From NCBI GenBank assembly GCA_024195585.1, contig SWBL01000228.1, forward strand, positions 1 to 64,000: a stretch of 64,000 bases of DNA, in the 5' to 3' direction. Of this stretch, positions 1 through 10,547 are shown one piece after another (the stretch's first letter is position 1; each line of letters starts with the position of its first letter). Below the pieces are notes generated by a model that had not been told where the DNA came from, searched no databases, and saw only the letters and a list, made by a program, of their open reading frames with translations. Both the position numbers and the translations under genes were made by a program. This stretch comes from Aureobasidium sp. EXF-3400. Its lineage: Eukaryota > Ascomycota > Dothideomycetes > Dothideales > Saccotheciaceae.

Positions 1-7
1 GACGAGA

Positions 8-39
<32 letters not shown>

Positions 40-90
40 CGTATTGGAAGAACCTTAAGCTGGCGCCTTAGACCGCTCGGCCATCTCGCC
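1..90 (-). tRNA. tRNA-Leu(AAG) with an 11-nt intron
   Basis: Read on the minus strand, the sequence folds as a class II tRNA. The acceptor arm GGCGAGA pairs with TCTCGTC (one G-T wobble), the anticodon stem CCAGC pairs with GCTGG, there is a long variable arm, and the T-arm is GTGGGTTCAAATCCCAC. The anticodon loop is 18 nt. Removing an 11-nt intron after the base 3' of the anticodon leaves a normal 7-nt loop with anticodon AAG. The discriminator base would lie just outside the window, so the gene is complete except for that base. Confidence 0.93.
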
Positions 91-463
91 TGTTTGATGA
101 AGAAGTGGTTGAGTTTTGCGTGTATGTCCGTGCATCCAAAAGTCTCGCCAAACCTGGCGCTTGCTAGTCTCGTCGTTGATAAGTGGATAATCATATAACA
201 CAACTGCCTAGGCTATGGCTGGATGTGCTGTGAGATTGTTGGATGCGGTAGGTCCCAATGTACAGTAGGGCCAAAGACCACCAGCAGTGGTACACGAAGA
301 GAAGCAAACGAGAATGGGTATCTGTGCAATGAAACAGTGTGTGCTAGAGACTGGAGAAGGACAAGGAATAATCGCCAATACCGGCAGCGTTGTCGAGACG
401 AAAATTGCTGATCATTTGGCTAATGTGCGACGGTGGTCGGCATGAGGATGTGCTTGTTCGAAT
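91..463. other. intergenic stretch, no gene seen
   Basis: This lies between the tRNA-Leu 5' end and the 3' end of the VTA1 gene. One 62-codon open frame is present but has no recognisable product or coding character. I see no further RNA gene. Confidence 0.5.
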
Positions 464-1546
464 TTAGGTTGCACCCAAGGTCTGGAGGGCCAACCTCAAC
501 TCTTTGACAGCAGTATCGACATCCTCGAAATTGAGAGCTGACATGGCCCATTTGGCATGCTTCTGAGCCAGCATGACGGAATCGTCATCGGTTCGGTAGG
601 TACCTGGAGCAACGGCCTGTACAGGTGGGAGAGGCACTGGGGCCGGAGTTGGCGGTGGAACGACAGCAGGATTGTGCATAGGTATCGATGTGGGTGGTTG
701 TGTATGTTGTGTGTAGAATTGCGAAGGAGAGATGGGCGCATCTACAGCTGGTGGTGCAGAAGGCACAAAGGGAGTGGCTGGGTTGGTGGAAGGTGCGCTG
801 GGTGCAGCGGGATCTGAAGTGAAGGTGGGAGCAGAAGGGAAGTAGCCACCGCCGACAGAGTTCTGGCGTGGATTTGTGGCAGTCTCGACGGGCGAGACAA
901 CATCTTGAGCGGGTGGTGAAGCAATAGGACCAGGTTGGACGACTGAGGCTGGACGTGAAGGGTACTGGCTTTCGGGGGCACTCTCGACGGTAGGAGGATG
1001 GTATGTGCCTTCAGCAGAATCTAGCGGGGGCTCCTCTCTGACAGGGTTCGAGTCGTTGGGATCTTCGCCGGCCTTGATGGCTTTGGCGATGCGAACGGCG
1101 TGGAACTTTGCGTACTTGGACTTTGCCGTGATGTCGGGATCGATGGGAGCCCAGATGGACATAGACAGAAGTTCGAAGAAGGTCACAGCAGCCTGGAAAG
1201 TGTCGATGGTCTGGCGTGAGGCCTTGTTGTCGTGGATGGCATCATCGGCGCGTTGGAACGTGTCGAGAGCGAACTGCTCAATGTATGCCTTTGCCGCAAT
1301 GTCGTCGACGATAGCATCGTTTCCTGCTTGCTCGGTCTTGGTCTGCTCCAGCTTGTCCATCAGAGTGGTCGTGTATTGCATGCACTCATCGTCGGCCGAG
1401 TGCAGACCTTTGGAGAGGATCTGGTCGATGATGTAGTAGTTGCACCAGTACGAGACGATGGGTTTGTGTTTCTCCAGTTGGGCAGCGCGTACTGCGAAGG
1501 GTGTAATGTCTTTGATCTTCAACTTGGCTGGGAGAGAGGCGGCCAT
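464..1546 (-). CDS. VTA1: Vta1/LIP5 homolog, ESCRT Vps4 regulator
   Basis: Single-exon gene for a 360-aa protein. In the family, Vta1 binds and activates the AAA ATPase Vps4 during ESCRT-III disassembly in multivesicular-body sorting. The N-terminal half (about residues 1-165) is the helical MIT-like region: it opens with the typical start MAASLPAKLK and contains the motifs SYWCNYYIIDQIL and YAKFHAVRIAKAI. A long Pro/Ser/Thr-rich linker follows. The last 35 residues (AQKHAKWAMSALNFEDV onward) form the short Vta1 C-terminal dimerisation domain. The open frame extends 47 codons upstream to 1687, but that part is Arg/Pro-rich and unlike the family, so the internal ATG at 1546 was chosen. It diverges from the PDI gene, with about 250 bp between the two start codons. 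Confidence 0.92.
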   Translation of the reverse strand: MAASLPAKLKIKDITPFAVRAAQLEKHKPIVSYWCNYYIIDQILSKGLHSADDECMQYTTTLMDKLEQTKTEQAGNDAIVDDIAAKAYIEQFALDTFQRADDAIHDNKASRQTIDTFQAAVTFFELLSMSIWAPIDPDITAKSKYAKFHAVRIAKAIKAGEDPNDSNPVREEPPLDSAEGTYHPPTVESAPESQYPSRPASVVQPGPIASPPAQDVVSPVETATNPRQNSVGGGYFPSAPTFTSDPAAPSAPSTNPATPFVPSAPPAVDAPISPSQFYTQHTQPPTSIPMHNPAVVPPPTPAPVPLPPVQAVAPGTYRTDDDSVMLAQKHAKWAMSALNFEDVDTAVKELRLALQTLGAT

Positions 1547-1794
1547 TTTGTTGTGACTTGTGAGTGACGAAGCAAGTGCGATGGTCAGATGCAGGTAGCT
1601 TCCAAAGCAGTCAGGGTTGCCTGAATGTGGCTGCCTCAGGCGCAAGATGACGCGGGGAAGCCTCGGCCTCGGTGGTGCTCGAGCCACATGTTCTCAAGGT
1701 GCCTGCCTCACTTAAATGCCAAAGGAGAAGTTGCCTTGGATGAATATCGTCTTCCTGTCCCCTCATTGACTTTGTCAACCATCAAAACGCCATC

Positions 1795-3464
1795 ATGGTG
1801 AACTTCCAATCCTTGACTGTGGCTGCAGCTGGTCTGCTGCTGCTGCCCTCTTCTCAAGCTGCTGGTCTCTACACCAAGAACTCGGGCGTTCTCAACCTCG
1901 ATGCTAGAAGCTACCGTTCGCTGATCGCCAACTCAAACCACACTTCTGTAAGTCCTTCTCACTAATCGCCATATGTGCCATCTTGCTGATGGATAGGTAG
2001 ATTGTTGAGTAAGTTTTGGTTTTCTCAAAAGAACCCATTAAATCGTCTCATATCGTTTCCAGGTTCTATGCTCCATGGTGTGGTCACTGCCAGAGTCTCA
2101 AACCCGCCTACGAGAAAGCTGCCAAATCTCTCGATGGAATTGCTAAAGTTGCTGCTGTCAATTGCGATGAAGAAGAAAATAAGCCTTTTTGTGGCAGCAT
2201 GGATGTTAAGGGCTTCCCTACCTTGAAGATTGTCCGTCCTGGAAAGAAGGCTGGAAGACCTACAGTCGAAGATTACCAGGGCCCTAGAACCGCAAAGGGA
2301 ATTGTCGAATCTGTCAAGGATAAGATTCCCAGCCATGTCAAGAGAGTGACAGACAAGGACCTCGACAGCTGGCTGACCGAGAACAACTCTTCCGCCAAGG
2401 CTATCCTGTTCAGCGAAAAGGGCGTTACTAGTGCTCTCCTCAAGGCTGTGGCCATTGACTTCTTGGGTTCTATCTCGGTCGCTCAAATCAGAAGTAAGGA
2501 AACTGCTGCCGTCTCTCTCTTCGGCGTCAGCTCGTATCCCGCTCTTGTGCTCCTTCCCGGCGGCACCAAGGATCCTGTTGTCTACTCTGGTGAGATGAAG
2601 AAGGCCGCTATCGTAGAGTTCTTGTCGCAGGCTGCAACACCAAACCCCGATCCTGCTCCAGCTTCTTCGTCCAAGTCGAAGTCGAAGGCATCCTCAAAGG
2701 ACGCTAAGCAGTCCTCGAAGGCGTCATCCAAGTTCTCAAAGGCATCCTCTTCTCATCGCTCCGACGAATCTGCTAGCATCAAGGCTTCGCAGACTGCAGA
2801 GACTCTAGAGGAGAACAGCAACCCTACCGAGAGCCCCAACCCTCAAGTTGTCACTGACGACACTCAAAAGCCTATCCAGGTTCCTGAAGTCGCTCCTCAA
2901 ATCACCACTCTTGACACCCTTGAGTCTCTGCAGCAAAGCTGTTTGACATCCAAGTCTGGCGTTTGCATCTTGCTTCTTGCTCCATCTGCCTTTATTCAGA
3001 CTACAGACTCACCCGTCTCCAAGGCCGCTAGTGCTCTCTCCGAGATCCACCACAAGCACACCAAGCGTGGAGCCAAGCTCTTCCCCTTCTACAACGTCCC
3101 TGCATCCGCATCTTCTGAATTGCGCACAGCATTGGGCTTCTCCGATGACTCTCTTGAGATTGTCGCCATCAACGCAAAGAAAGCATGGGTCAAGCGCTAC
3201 TCGGGTATTTCTGATGTAAGCCACAATGCTATCGATGACTGGGTCGACTCGATCCGCATGGGCGAGGGCAAGAAGGAGAGGCTTGCAGAGAGTGTCATTG
3301 TCGAAGCTGCCGAGAAGCAAAGCCCACCTGTTGCCGAGAAGGCAGAGGAGAAGGTTCAGATGCAGATGGAGGAGTTGACTGATGAGCAGTACGAGGCTCT
3401 GATGAAGGCTCACAACTTGAAGCCTTTGGAAACCGAGGAACAGGCTTCTCACGACGAACTTTAG
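1795..3464 (+). CDS. ER protein disulfide isomerase, single thioredoxin domain, HDEL
   Basis: Three exons join in frame: 1795-1947, an 8-nt microexon 2001-2008, and 2063-3464, giving 520 aa. A hydrophobic signal peptide of about 22 residues is followed by a thioredoxin domain with active site FYAPWCGHC (cysteines near residues 60 and 63). A second, CxxC-less thioredoxin-like region follows (FGVSSYPALVLLPGG), then a Ser/Lys-rich linker and a third region. The chain ends in HDEL, the fungal ER-retrieval signal. In this family the protein forms and isomerises disulfides in the ER lumen. It resembles Mpd1/P5-type PDIs rather than classical two-CGHC PDI. Without the microexon the join would lose the conserved I-V-E before FYAPWCGHC. 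Confidence 0.9.
2001..2008 (+). other. 8-nt microexon of the PDI gene
   Basis: The exon ATTGTTGA lies between acceptor GGTAG and donor GTAAGT and supplies I-V-E just before FYAPWCGHC. Flanking introns are 53 and 54 nt. Skipping it would shift the frame of the whole downstream protein. Confidence 0.85.
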
Positions 3465-3679
3465 TTTTTGTATCACAAGCGTAGCTAGGTAATTGCATTG
3501 ACTGTTCAATACCTTTGATTCTTCCCGGATAAAATCGTAAAAAACATACACTTTGGTATCAAGGTAGGCCAATTGACACAGGTGATGCATTTTGCTAAAG
3601 GCATATCATGAAAGAGCCGCTAACTGTCACACAGTATACAGATCGCTAAGAAGAGTAAACGTTGAACAGAGTCAACGAT

Positions 3680-5576
3680 CTACATCCTAAACACACCCCA
3701 CTCAGTCTTCCTATCTTCAACGCTCCCCGACAGAGCAGCCTGCAAGCCCAAAGCCAACACCCTTCTAGTATGTGAAGGAGGAATGATTCCATCATCCCAA
3801 AGCCGTGCAGTCGCAAATGTAGACTCGCTTTCACGTTCGATGCGATCGCGAAGATTTGGATCTACCTTCTTGCCTACGGCTTCCATGACTGAAGATAGTT
3901 GTTCGGCTCCCATGACGCTGGTTTTTGCCGTTGGCCAGGCCCAGAGGAAGCGCGGGGAGTATGCGCGACCACTGCAGGGGATGTCTGTTAGCATTTGTCG
4001 AAAGGATTCTGATCAAGAAGGAATATTGCACTTACCACATGCCATAGTTACCAGCGCCAGCCGAGCTACCAAACACGACAGTGAACTTGGGCACATCAGC
4101 GCAAGCCACAGCAGTCACCAGCTTAGCTCCATTCTTTGCGATACCGCCCTTTTCTGCATCTTTGCCAACCATGAAGCCAGAGATGTTTTGCAAAAAGACA
4201 AGAGGAATACGGCGTTTGTTGCAGAGTTGGACAAAATGAGCACCCTTGAGCGAAGACTCTGAGAAAAGAATGCCATTGTTGGCGACAAAGCCGACTTGAT
4301 GGCCTTGAATGCGTCCAAAGCCTGTGACTAGGGTGCTGCCATACAAAGGTTTGAATTCTGCAAACTCGCTGCCGTCGACGATGCGAGCGATGACTTCGTG
4401 GACGTCAACTTGGGTTTTGAGATTTGTGCCCATGATGCCGTCGAGTTCTGTGGGGTCGTAGAGGGGCTCTTTCCAGGGCTGTGGTTTGGGGGATGAGGGT
4501 GGGTAGTTAAGGTTGGCGACGCAGCGGCGTGCTAGTACGAGAGCGTGGGCGTCGTCGACGGCGAGGTAGTCTGTTACGCCGCTGGTTTCGCTGTGTAATC
4601 TACCACCGCCTAGGTCTTCTGCGCTGACAACTTCTCCGGTGGCTGCTTTGACTAGTGGTGGACCGGCGAGGAAAATGTGGCCCTGTTCCTGGACGATGAT
4701 GCTCTCGTCGCTCATGGATGGGACGTATGCTCCTCCGGCAGTGCAGGGGCCCATGACGACTGAGAGTTGTGGGATACCCATTGACGACATTTGGGCCTGA
4801 TTGTAGAAGATACGTCCAAAGTGGTCGCGATCAGGAAAGACATCGGCTTGGTGAGGAAGGTTCGCACCACCGCTGTCGACGAGGTAGATGCAAGGCAGAC
4901 GATTTTGCTGGGCAATCTCTTGTGCTCGGAGATGCTTCTTGACAGTGATGGGGTAGTATGTTCCACCCTTGACACTAATACTGTCAGTATAAGTCATATA
5001 GACGACGCATCTATAGACTTACGTGCTGTCGTTGGCAACGATCATACACATGGTGCCTTCGACTGTGCCAATACCTGTGACGATACCTCCAGCAGCTACT
5101 TCTTCTCCAGGATACACCTCATGGCCGGCCAGAGCCGATAGTTCGAGGAATGAAGTGCCTGGATCGACCAGGGCAGTGATGCGACTAGAAAACCTAAGCT
5201 ACTGCACGAATTGACAACCTCAGAGCTCAACTCACTCTCGCACCAGCATTTTTCCTCTGGCGACATGCTTCTCACGCGCCTTTTCTGGACCTCCTAGAGC
5301 GGCATTACGGTGTAGAGTGGTGAAGCTGTCAAGCAGCTCCTGCATTGACTTTTTGTTATCGACATAGCTTGTCGAGTTTGTATCAACAGCTGTTTGTAAG
5401 ACCGAGATCTGAGCGGCTTGATGGCGAGATGTGTAGGTAGCTGCCGTCCTGGTTCCAAGGCATGCTTGAGCTGTATATGCTGGTTGAAGGCAAGGTCGAG
5501 GTCGAGGATGAGGACGGGATATGGCTGGTCGAAGGGTCGAGACGCGCAGCCAACGGGCCGGCGCAGATGCAATCAT
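3680..5576 (-). CDS. mccB: 3-methylcrotonyl-CoA carboxylase, beta (carboxyltransferase) subunit, mitochondrial
   Basis: Four exons (5576-5236, 5184-5023, 4974-4036, 3971-3680) give 577 aa. The non-biotin beta subunit transfers carboxyl from biotin to 3-methylcrotonyl-CoA in mitochondrial leucine breakdown. An Arg/Ser-rich N-terminus suits a mitochondrial presequence. The carboxyltransferase domain shows [53 protein letters not shown], the acyl-CoA-site region [19 protein letters not shown], and [20 protein letters not shown]. The last of these is split by intron 3 through the Cys codon. Length and order match full-length MccB. It diverges from isovaleryl-CoA dehydrogenase, the preceding enzyme of the same pathway, across 245 bp. 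The biotin-carrying alpha subunit gene is not in the window. Confidence 0.96.
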
Positions 5577-5821
5577 TGTGTATATAGCTGCATGATTTCA
5601 CGACGGCTGACGATGTGTTATCACTGTCCACACGGGTGCTTCGAAACCCCTCTCGGCTGCTCCCTCTCCCCGCATGAAACCCCTGCCGAAAGGGCGTGCA
5701 GGGCGCGGAACAAATCCCGCTAAACCTTGCCCTCGGTCGTGAGTCTCTCCTCCGCAATAACACCCCACGCTCTCGCCGCTCACTTAGGTACTTGAACATA
5801 GCATACGTATCGTGCTGCATC
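5577..5821. promoter_or_regulatory. shared divergent promoter of mccB and isovaleryl-CoA dehydrogenase
   Basis: These 245 bp separate the two start codons of consecutive leucine-degradation enzymes. Visible elements are a TATATAG on the mccB side (5579-5585), a GATA-type TTATCA, and a C-rich block with two ACCCCT boxes and CTCGG/GCCG half-sites between about 5640 and 5700. Co-regulation is an inference from the arrangement; no binding site can be assigned from sequence alone. Confidence 0.55.
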
Positions 5822-7305
5822 ATGTCGACCATCATGTCTACGAGACCCCTTCTTCGAGCATTTGCCCGATCTTCCAAGCTGCAACATCGAACACTGTCGA
5901 CCACTCAGTCATGTCTAGCCAGAAAGCACCCGAATGGCTACGCCCCACCTGCACGAGAAGATCTCGAAGAACTACGTGAGAGGACCAGAGAGTTTGCTCG
6001 TATGTCTTTGAACATCTCGCCAATTTGACATCTCCTAATTTTGTTCTTGCAGTTCGCGAGATTCCCGAACATGTTGCTGTAAAGACAGACCATGACAATG
6101 AGTTTCCAAATGACATGTGGCAGAAGATGGGTGAAGCTGGGTATCGATAACCAAACATTCTACTTGATCTATTTATACTAATCATTCATAGCCTGTTGGG
6201 AATCACCGCTGATGAGGACTATGGCGGTCTCGCCATGGGTTACCAAGCACATTGCACTGTCATGGAAGAGCTGTCTAGGGCTTCAGGTAATGTTACTCAC
6301 TTTTTGCGTCAAGCCATTTTCTCACAACATCTAGGCAGCATCGGGCTATCATACGCCGCCCACTCTCAGCTGTGTGTGAACCAACTGATGCTGAATGGCA
6401 ACACGGACCAGAAACAAAGGTTCTTACCAGACCTGATTGCAGGCAAAAAGGTCGGTGCTTTGGCAATGTCTGAAGTCTCGGCCGGAAGTGATGTCGTCAG
6501 TATGAAGATGACGGCCAAAGAGGTTGATGGCGGTTATGTACTGAACGGCACAAAGTTCTGGATCACCAACGTAAGTCAATCTACCCGTACGTCAACACAC
6601 AATCTGACGCTTCTATAGGGTCCTGACGCAGACACAATGATCGTGTATGCAAAGACGGCGCCGGATGCTGGCTCCAAAGGCATCACAGCCTTCATCGTAG
6701 ACACCACAGCTAAAGGTTTCTCATGCGCTCGAAAACTCGAGAAGCTTGGTATGAGAGGATCCAACACTGGTGAGATTGTATTCGAGGACGTATTCGTCCC
6801 CACCGAAAACATCCTTGGTGAAGTCAATAAAGGCGTCCGAGTCCTCATGGAAGGTCTTGATTTGGAGCGATTAGTCCTGAGCGCAGGCCCACTCGGACTG
6901 ATGAAAGCAGCTCTGGATGTGACTTTACCGTACACTCACGAACGCAAGCAGTTTGGCCAACCAATTGCAATAAACCAGTTCATGCATGGAAAGCTCGCAG
7001 ACATGTACACAAAGTACATGGCATCGTCATCCTTCACATACTCGGTAGCTGCCGCAATCGACAATGATCCGGAAAATGCTCAGATCAAGACTCAGGACTG
7101 CGCTGGTGCTATCCTCTATGCTGCGGAGAGAGCGACCGAGTGCGGAATGGACGCTATCCAGTGCATGGGTGGTATGGGTTACATGAGCGAGATTGCTGCG
7201 GGCAGGATCATGCGAGATGCTAAGCTGTATGAGATTGGAGCCGGAACCAGTGAGATCAGAAGGATGGTCATTGGAAGAGCGTTCAACAAGGAATATCTCA
7301 GGTAG
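5822..7305 (+). CDS. ivd: isovaleryl-CoA dehydrogenase, mitochondrial
   Basis: Five exons (5822-5999, 6053-6140, 6192-6286, 6335-6570, 6619-7305) give 427 aa. This flavoprotein acyl-CoA dehydrogenase oxidises isovaleryl-CoA to 3-methylcrotonyl-CoA, the substrate of the neighbouring carboxylase. The N-terminus ([20 protein letters not shown]) looks like a mitochondrial presequence. The FAD/substrate signatures are [18 protein letters not shown] and [18 protein letters not shown], with family motifs [25 protein letters not shown] and QCMGGMGYM. The catalytic Glu of this enzyme class is probably the one in [13 protein letters not shown], the position used by isovaleryl- rather than medium-chain dehydrogenases. 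A second ATG lies four codons downstream; the first was kept. Confidence 0.95.
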
Positions 7306-8159
7306 ACATTTCACAAATCAGTAATAAACGCCCCCTCTGTGTTCAAGACTTTGAGCGTCTACGCCATTGAGCACAGGCTAGTGCAACCGAAGTCTGTATC
7401 GTCAGGCATGACATTTGTGGTTGTAAGCGAGTTTGGCCATAGTCTCGGGTCGAAGCGTTGTGGTCGCGAATCGATCATTTTGCCTGAGGAACGGCAGTTG
7501 TTGCCATCGTCGACACCACCACTTTCACGGCAGTCTCCGCCGTAGTACGGAGTGCTCAGGCTGTGTCTCGGGAATAGAACACTGGACGTCTTTTTCTGAC
7601 GGAGTTTGCCATGAACGCTGTGGGGGAGGCGAGGTGGTCGGAAAGTGGTTGGTACGTACACAGATTCACACCGCAAAGTCGATGATCATGAAGAATGAGC
7701 GTTTCCGGGGAGATTGCTGTAGAGTGCTTCGTCAGACGGCAGTTGCCATTCGCAGGTTTTGTCTCTCAGATTGGTCATTATACTCTGTGTCGACCTGGGA
7801 GACGGCCTTGTAACAAGGCAGGCTGTTCCACAGATATTCTGTGTCGAGTCTCTGTCACTGGCATTGTTCGATGCATCGAATCCATCGATAACGCATCTCG
7901 CTTCGCGTCTGTCAGATGCAGGAAAGATCTAGCGGACCTTGATGTCAATCTAAAAGTCTAAATATGATGTGAAATCTAGACAATATAATTGGTCAGCCAT
8001 GATACAGGCGGCTCAAACCGATTTATCGACGTCATGAGTTCCAGAGTTTCAATGCGAGCCGCTAGCTCAAGCAGTGGAGGGAGGCAATAGACGAATACAT
8101 ATATCAACTGCCACGCTCTTGCTTTTTCCCAATCTCAATATCATACACAATCACACAAA
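7306..8159. other. intergenic region upstream of catalase
   Basis: About 850 bp hold the 3' flank of isovaleryl-CoA dehydrogenase and the catalase promoter. Short open frames exist on both strands (about 7430-7960), but none has recognisable family features or convincing splice structure. A TATA-like ATACATATAT lies about 60 bp before the catalase start. Confidence 0.4.
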
Positions 8160-9979
8160 ATGGCACCTTCAGCAACTACACACGCCCCTGACGGCAAGCA
8201 GAACGGTGATCTCCACCGCGACTACAACGATGACCGCAATGCCGCTGGTCAGGACACTCTCTACACAACCAGCAATGGTGTCCCCATGCCTCACCCCTAC
8301 GAGGTCCAGCGTGTCGGCGAGAACGGTCCTCTCCTCCTCCAGGACTTCCACTTGGTAGATCTTCTCTCTCACTTCGACAGAGAGCGTATCCCCGAGCGTG
8401 TTGTCCACGCCAAGGGTGGTGGTGCCCACGGTTTCTACCAGACCACCGACCCCCTCGATGACCTCTGTATGGCCGATATCTTCCAGGCTGGCAAGAAGTG
8501 CCCCATCTCTGTTAGATTCTCTACTGTTGGTGGCGAGTCTGGCTCTCACGATTGTGCCAGAGACCCTCGTGGTTTCTCCGTTAAGTTCCGTACCGACGAG
8601 GGAAACTGGGATGTTGTTGCCAACAACACTCCCGTTTTCTTCCTGAGAGAGTAAGACCTTCAAAACAAGAAACTACCTTCACTTTAGATGCTAACCAAAG
8701 TCAGCCCTGCAAAATTTCCCTTGTTTATCCACACGCAAAAGCGTGATCCTGCTACCCATTTGACTCACGCCGATGACTCGACTATGTTCTGGGACTACCT
8801 CTCTCAAAATCCTGAATCTGTCCACCAGGTCATGATTCTTATGGGAGACCGCGGTATCCCTGAGAACTGGCGCAAGATGCACGGCTACTATGGCCACACT
8901 ACCAAGCTCGTCAACAAGAAGGGCGAGTGGGTTTACGCCCAAATCCACTTCAAGTCGAAGCAGGGTACAGGCTTCATCACCCAGGAAGACTCCAACAACT
9001 ACTCTCCCGATGCTCACCAGAAGGATCTGTACAACGCCATTGAGAACGGTGACTTCCCTGGTTGGGATGTCAAGGTCCAGACCATGACCCCCAAGGAGGC
9101 CGAGGACCTTTGGGAGAACCAGAAGATTAACGTCTTCGATCTGACACACGTCTGGCCTCAGGGTCAGTTCCCCCTCCGCAAGGTTGGAGAGTTCTTCTTG
9201 AACGAGAACGTCAAGAACTACTTCGCCGAAATCGAGCAGATTGCTTTCAACCCTGCCCACAACCCTCCCGGTATTGAGCCCTCAGCCGACCCTGTTCTCC
9301 AGTCGCGTCTGTTCTCATACCCCGACACCCACCGTCACCGCATCGGTGTCAACTACCAACAGTTGCCCGTCAACGCTCCTCGCGTTCCCTACAGAATTGG
9401 CAACTTCCAGCGTGATGGAAGCATGGCCTTCTACAACCAGGGCTCTCGTCCTGCCTACCTTTCTTCCATCCAGCCTAACCAGTTCCGCGAGCGTACTCTT
9501 GACCTCGACAGAACCCATGGCCACTTTGCAGGAAAGGCTGTCACCTTCCTGTCTGAGATCCGCGAGGAGGATTTCAACGCTCCCCGTGCTTTGTGGGAGA
9601 AGGTCTTCGATGAGGGTGCCAGAGAGCGTCTTGTCAAGAACATCTCTGGCCACATGAGCACCTGTACCAAGGAGGAAATCATCAAGCGCCAGATTACCAT
9701 CTTCCGCCACGTTTCCGAGGACTTTGCCAGTCGTCTTGAGAAGGCTACCGGTGTCAAGGGTTACGAGACGATCGCCACAATGTCGTTCAATGGGTCAGTA
9801 CTATCCATCCTTTCGCCTCGAAATACATGCTAATATCATACAGAACTCACAACGGCTTTGCTACCGATGACAAGAACAAGTACGCCAACGGACAGGTGCC
9901 CGTCAAAGTTAAGTCGAGCGTCAACCCAAATAACGGTGCTCCTAGAGCTGGAACTCACGAGGAGTACTACAAGAACTAA
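8160..9979 (+). CDS. catalase (clade 3-like, small subunit, heme)
   Basis: Three exons (8160-8650, 8705-9793, 9844-9979) give 571 aa. It dismutates hydrogen peroxide. The catalytic His lies in [15 protein letters not shown] and the catalytic Asn in [16 protein letters not shown]. The proximal heme-ligand Tyr lies in [18 protein letters not shown], and the substrate-channel region [13 protein letters not shown] is present. The length matches small-subunit catalases and lacks the C-terminal flavodoxin-like extension of large ones. There is no signal peptide, and the end (HEEYYKN) is not a standard PTS1, so the location is cytosolic or uncertain. Intron 1 interrupts the codon for D in FLRDP. A 124-bp stretch spanning the end of intron 1 and the start of exon 2 recurs inverted just beyond the stop codon. 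Confidence 0.96.
8663..8786 (+). repeat. inverted-repeat arm 1 (catalase intron 1 / exon 2)
   Basis: The last 42 nt of catalase intron 1, including its branch site GCTAAC and 3' splice site, and the first 82 nt of exon 2 are repeated in inverse orientation at 10062-10184. By eye the arms differ by five substitutions and one single-base deletion over 124 positions. Confidence 0.95.
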
Positions 9980-10547
9980 AAGAAACCCGGGTAGCATGTA
10001 TATAGCTAGTTTATGAATGCACGAATGATCATCTTTCCAACTTCACTACCTACTCCTAGAGCATGGTCGAGTCGTCGGCGTGAGTCAAATGGGCAGCAGC
10101 ATCACGCTTTTGCGTGTGTATAAACAGGGAAATTTTGCAGGGCTGACTTTGGTTAGCATCTAAAGTGAAGGTAGTTTCTTGTTTAAACTATGTCGAGGAT
10201 TTGGGTTATCCCTAAAGTCTATCGACTGCACATCAAGCGAATCGCATAGTAATTCGTTGTTCGGTCGTTTGCCAACTGTTGTGTTTGTCGCAGTTGACGG
10301 AATAAGATTTCGGTGGTCATAAGTTGGGAGGATGACCCTGTCATGAGTTCTATCAGCTTATAATCACAACAATGGAGAAACAGGAGCTAAGGACGATAGC
10401 TACTAACACCAATCTGCTGCCGACGAGAATCACTATATGATGTATTTGGTTTTCAATGAACCAGCATGCTACTCTAGGCGTGGATGTGATTGCTTTCTTG
10501 GCTCGAATCGAGGGCGTGATGTTCGAGGCCACGCTGACCCGTGTCTC
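9980..10547. other. catalase 3' flank
   Basis: Apart from the inverted catalase fragment, this stretch between the catalase stop and the end of the next minus-strand gene shows no gene. Short open frames in it are unconvincing. Confidence 0.5.
10062..10184 (-). repeat. inverted-repeat arm 2, catalase-derived fragment in the 3' flank
   Basis: The reverse complement of this segment aligns end to end with 8663-8786 of catalase. It begins 83 nt after the catalase stop codon, so it may lie in the 3' UTR. It contains intron sequence, so it arose by DNA duplication and not from mRNA. It lacks one T relative to the gene and would not be translated in frame. Confidence 0.95.

Noticed and set aside
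1547..1687. 47-codon N-terminal extension of VTA1
   Set aside because: Arg/Pro-rich and unlike the family; MAASLPAKLK at 1546 matches the usual start.
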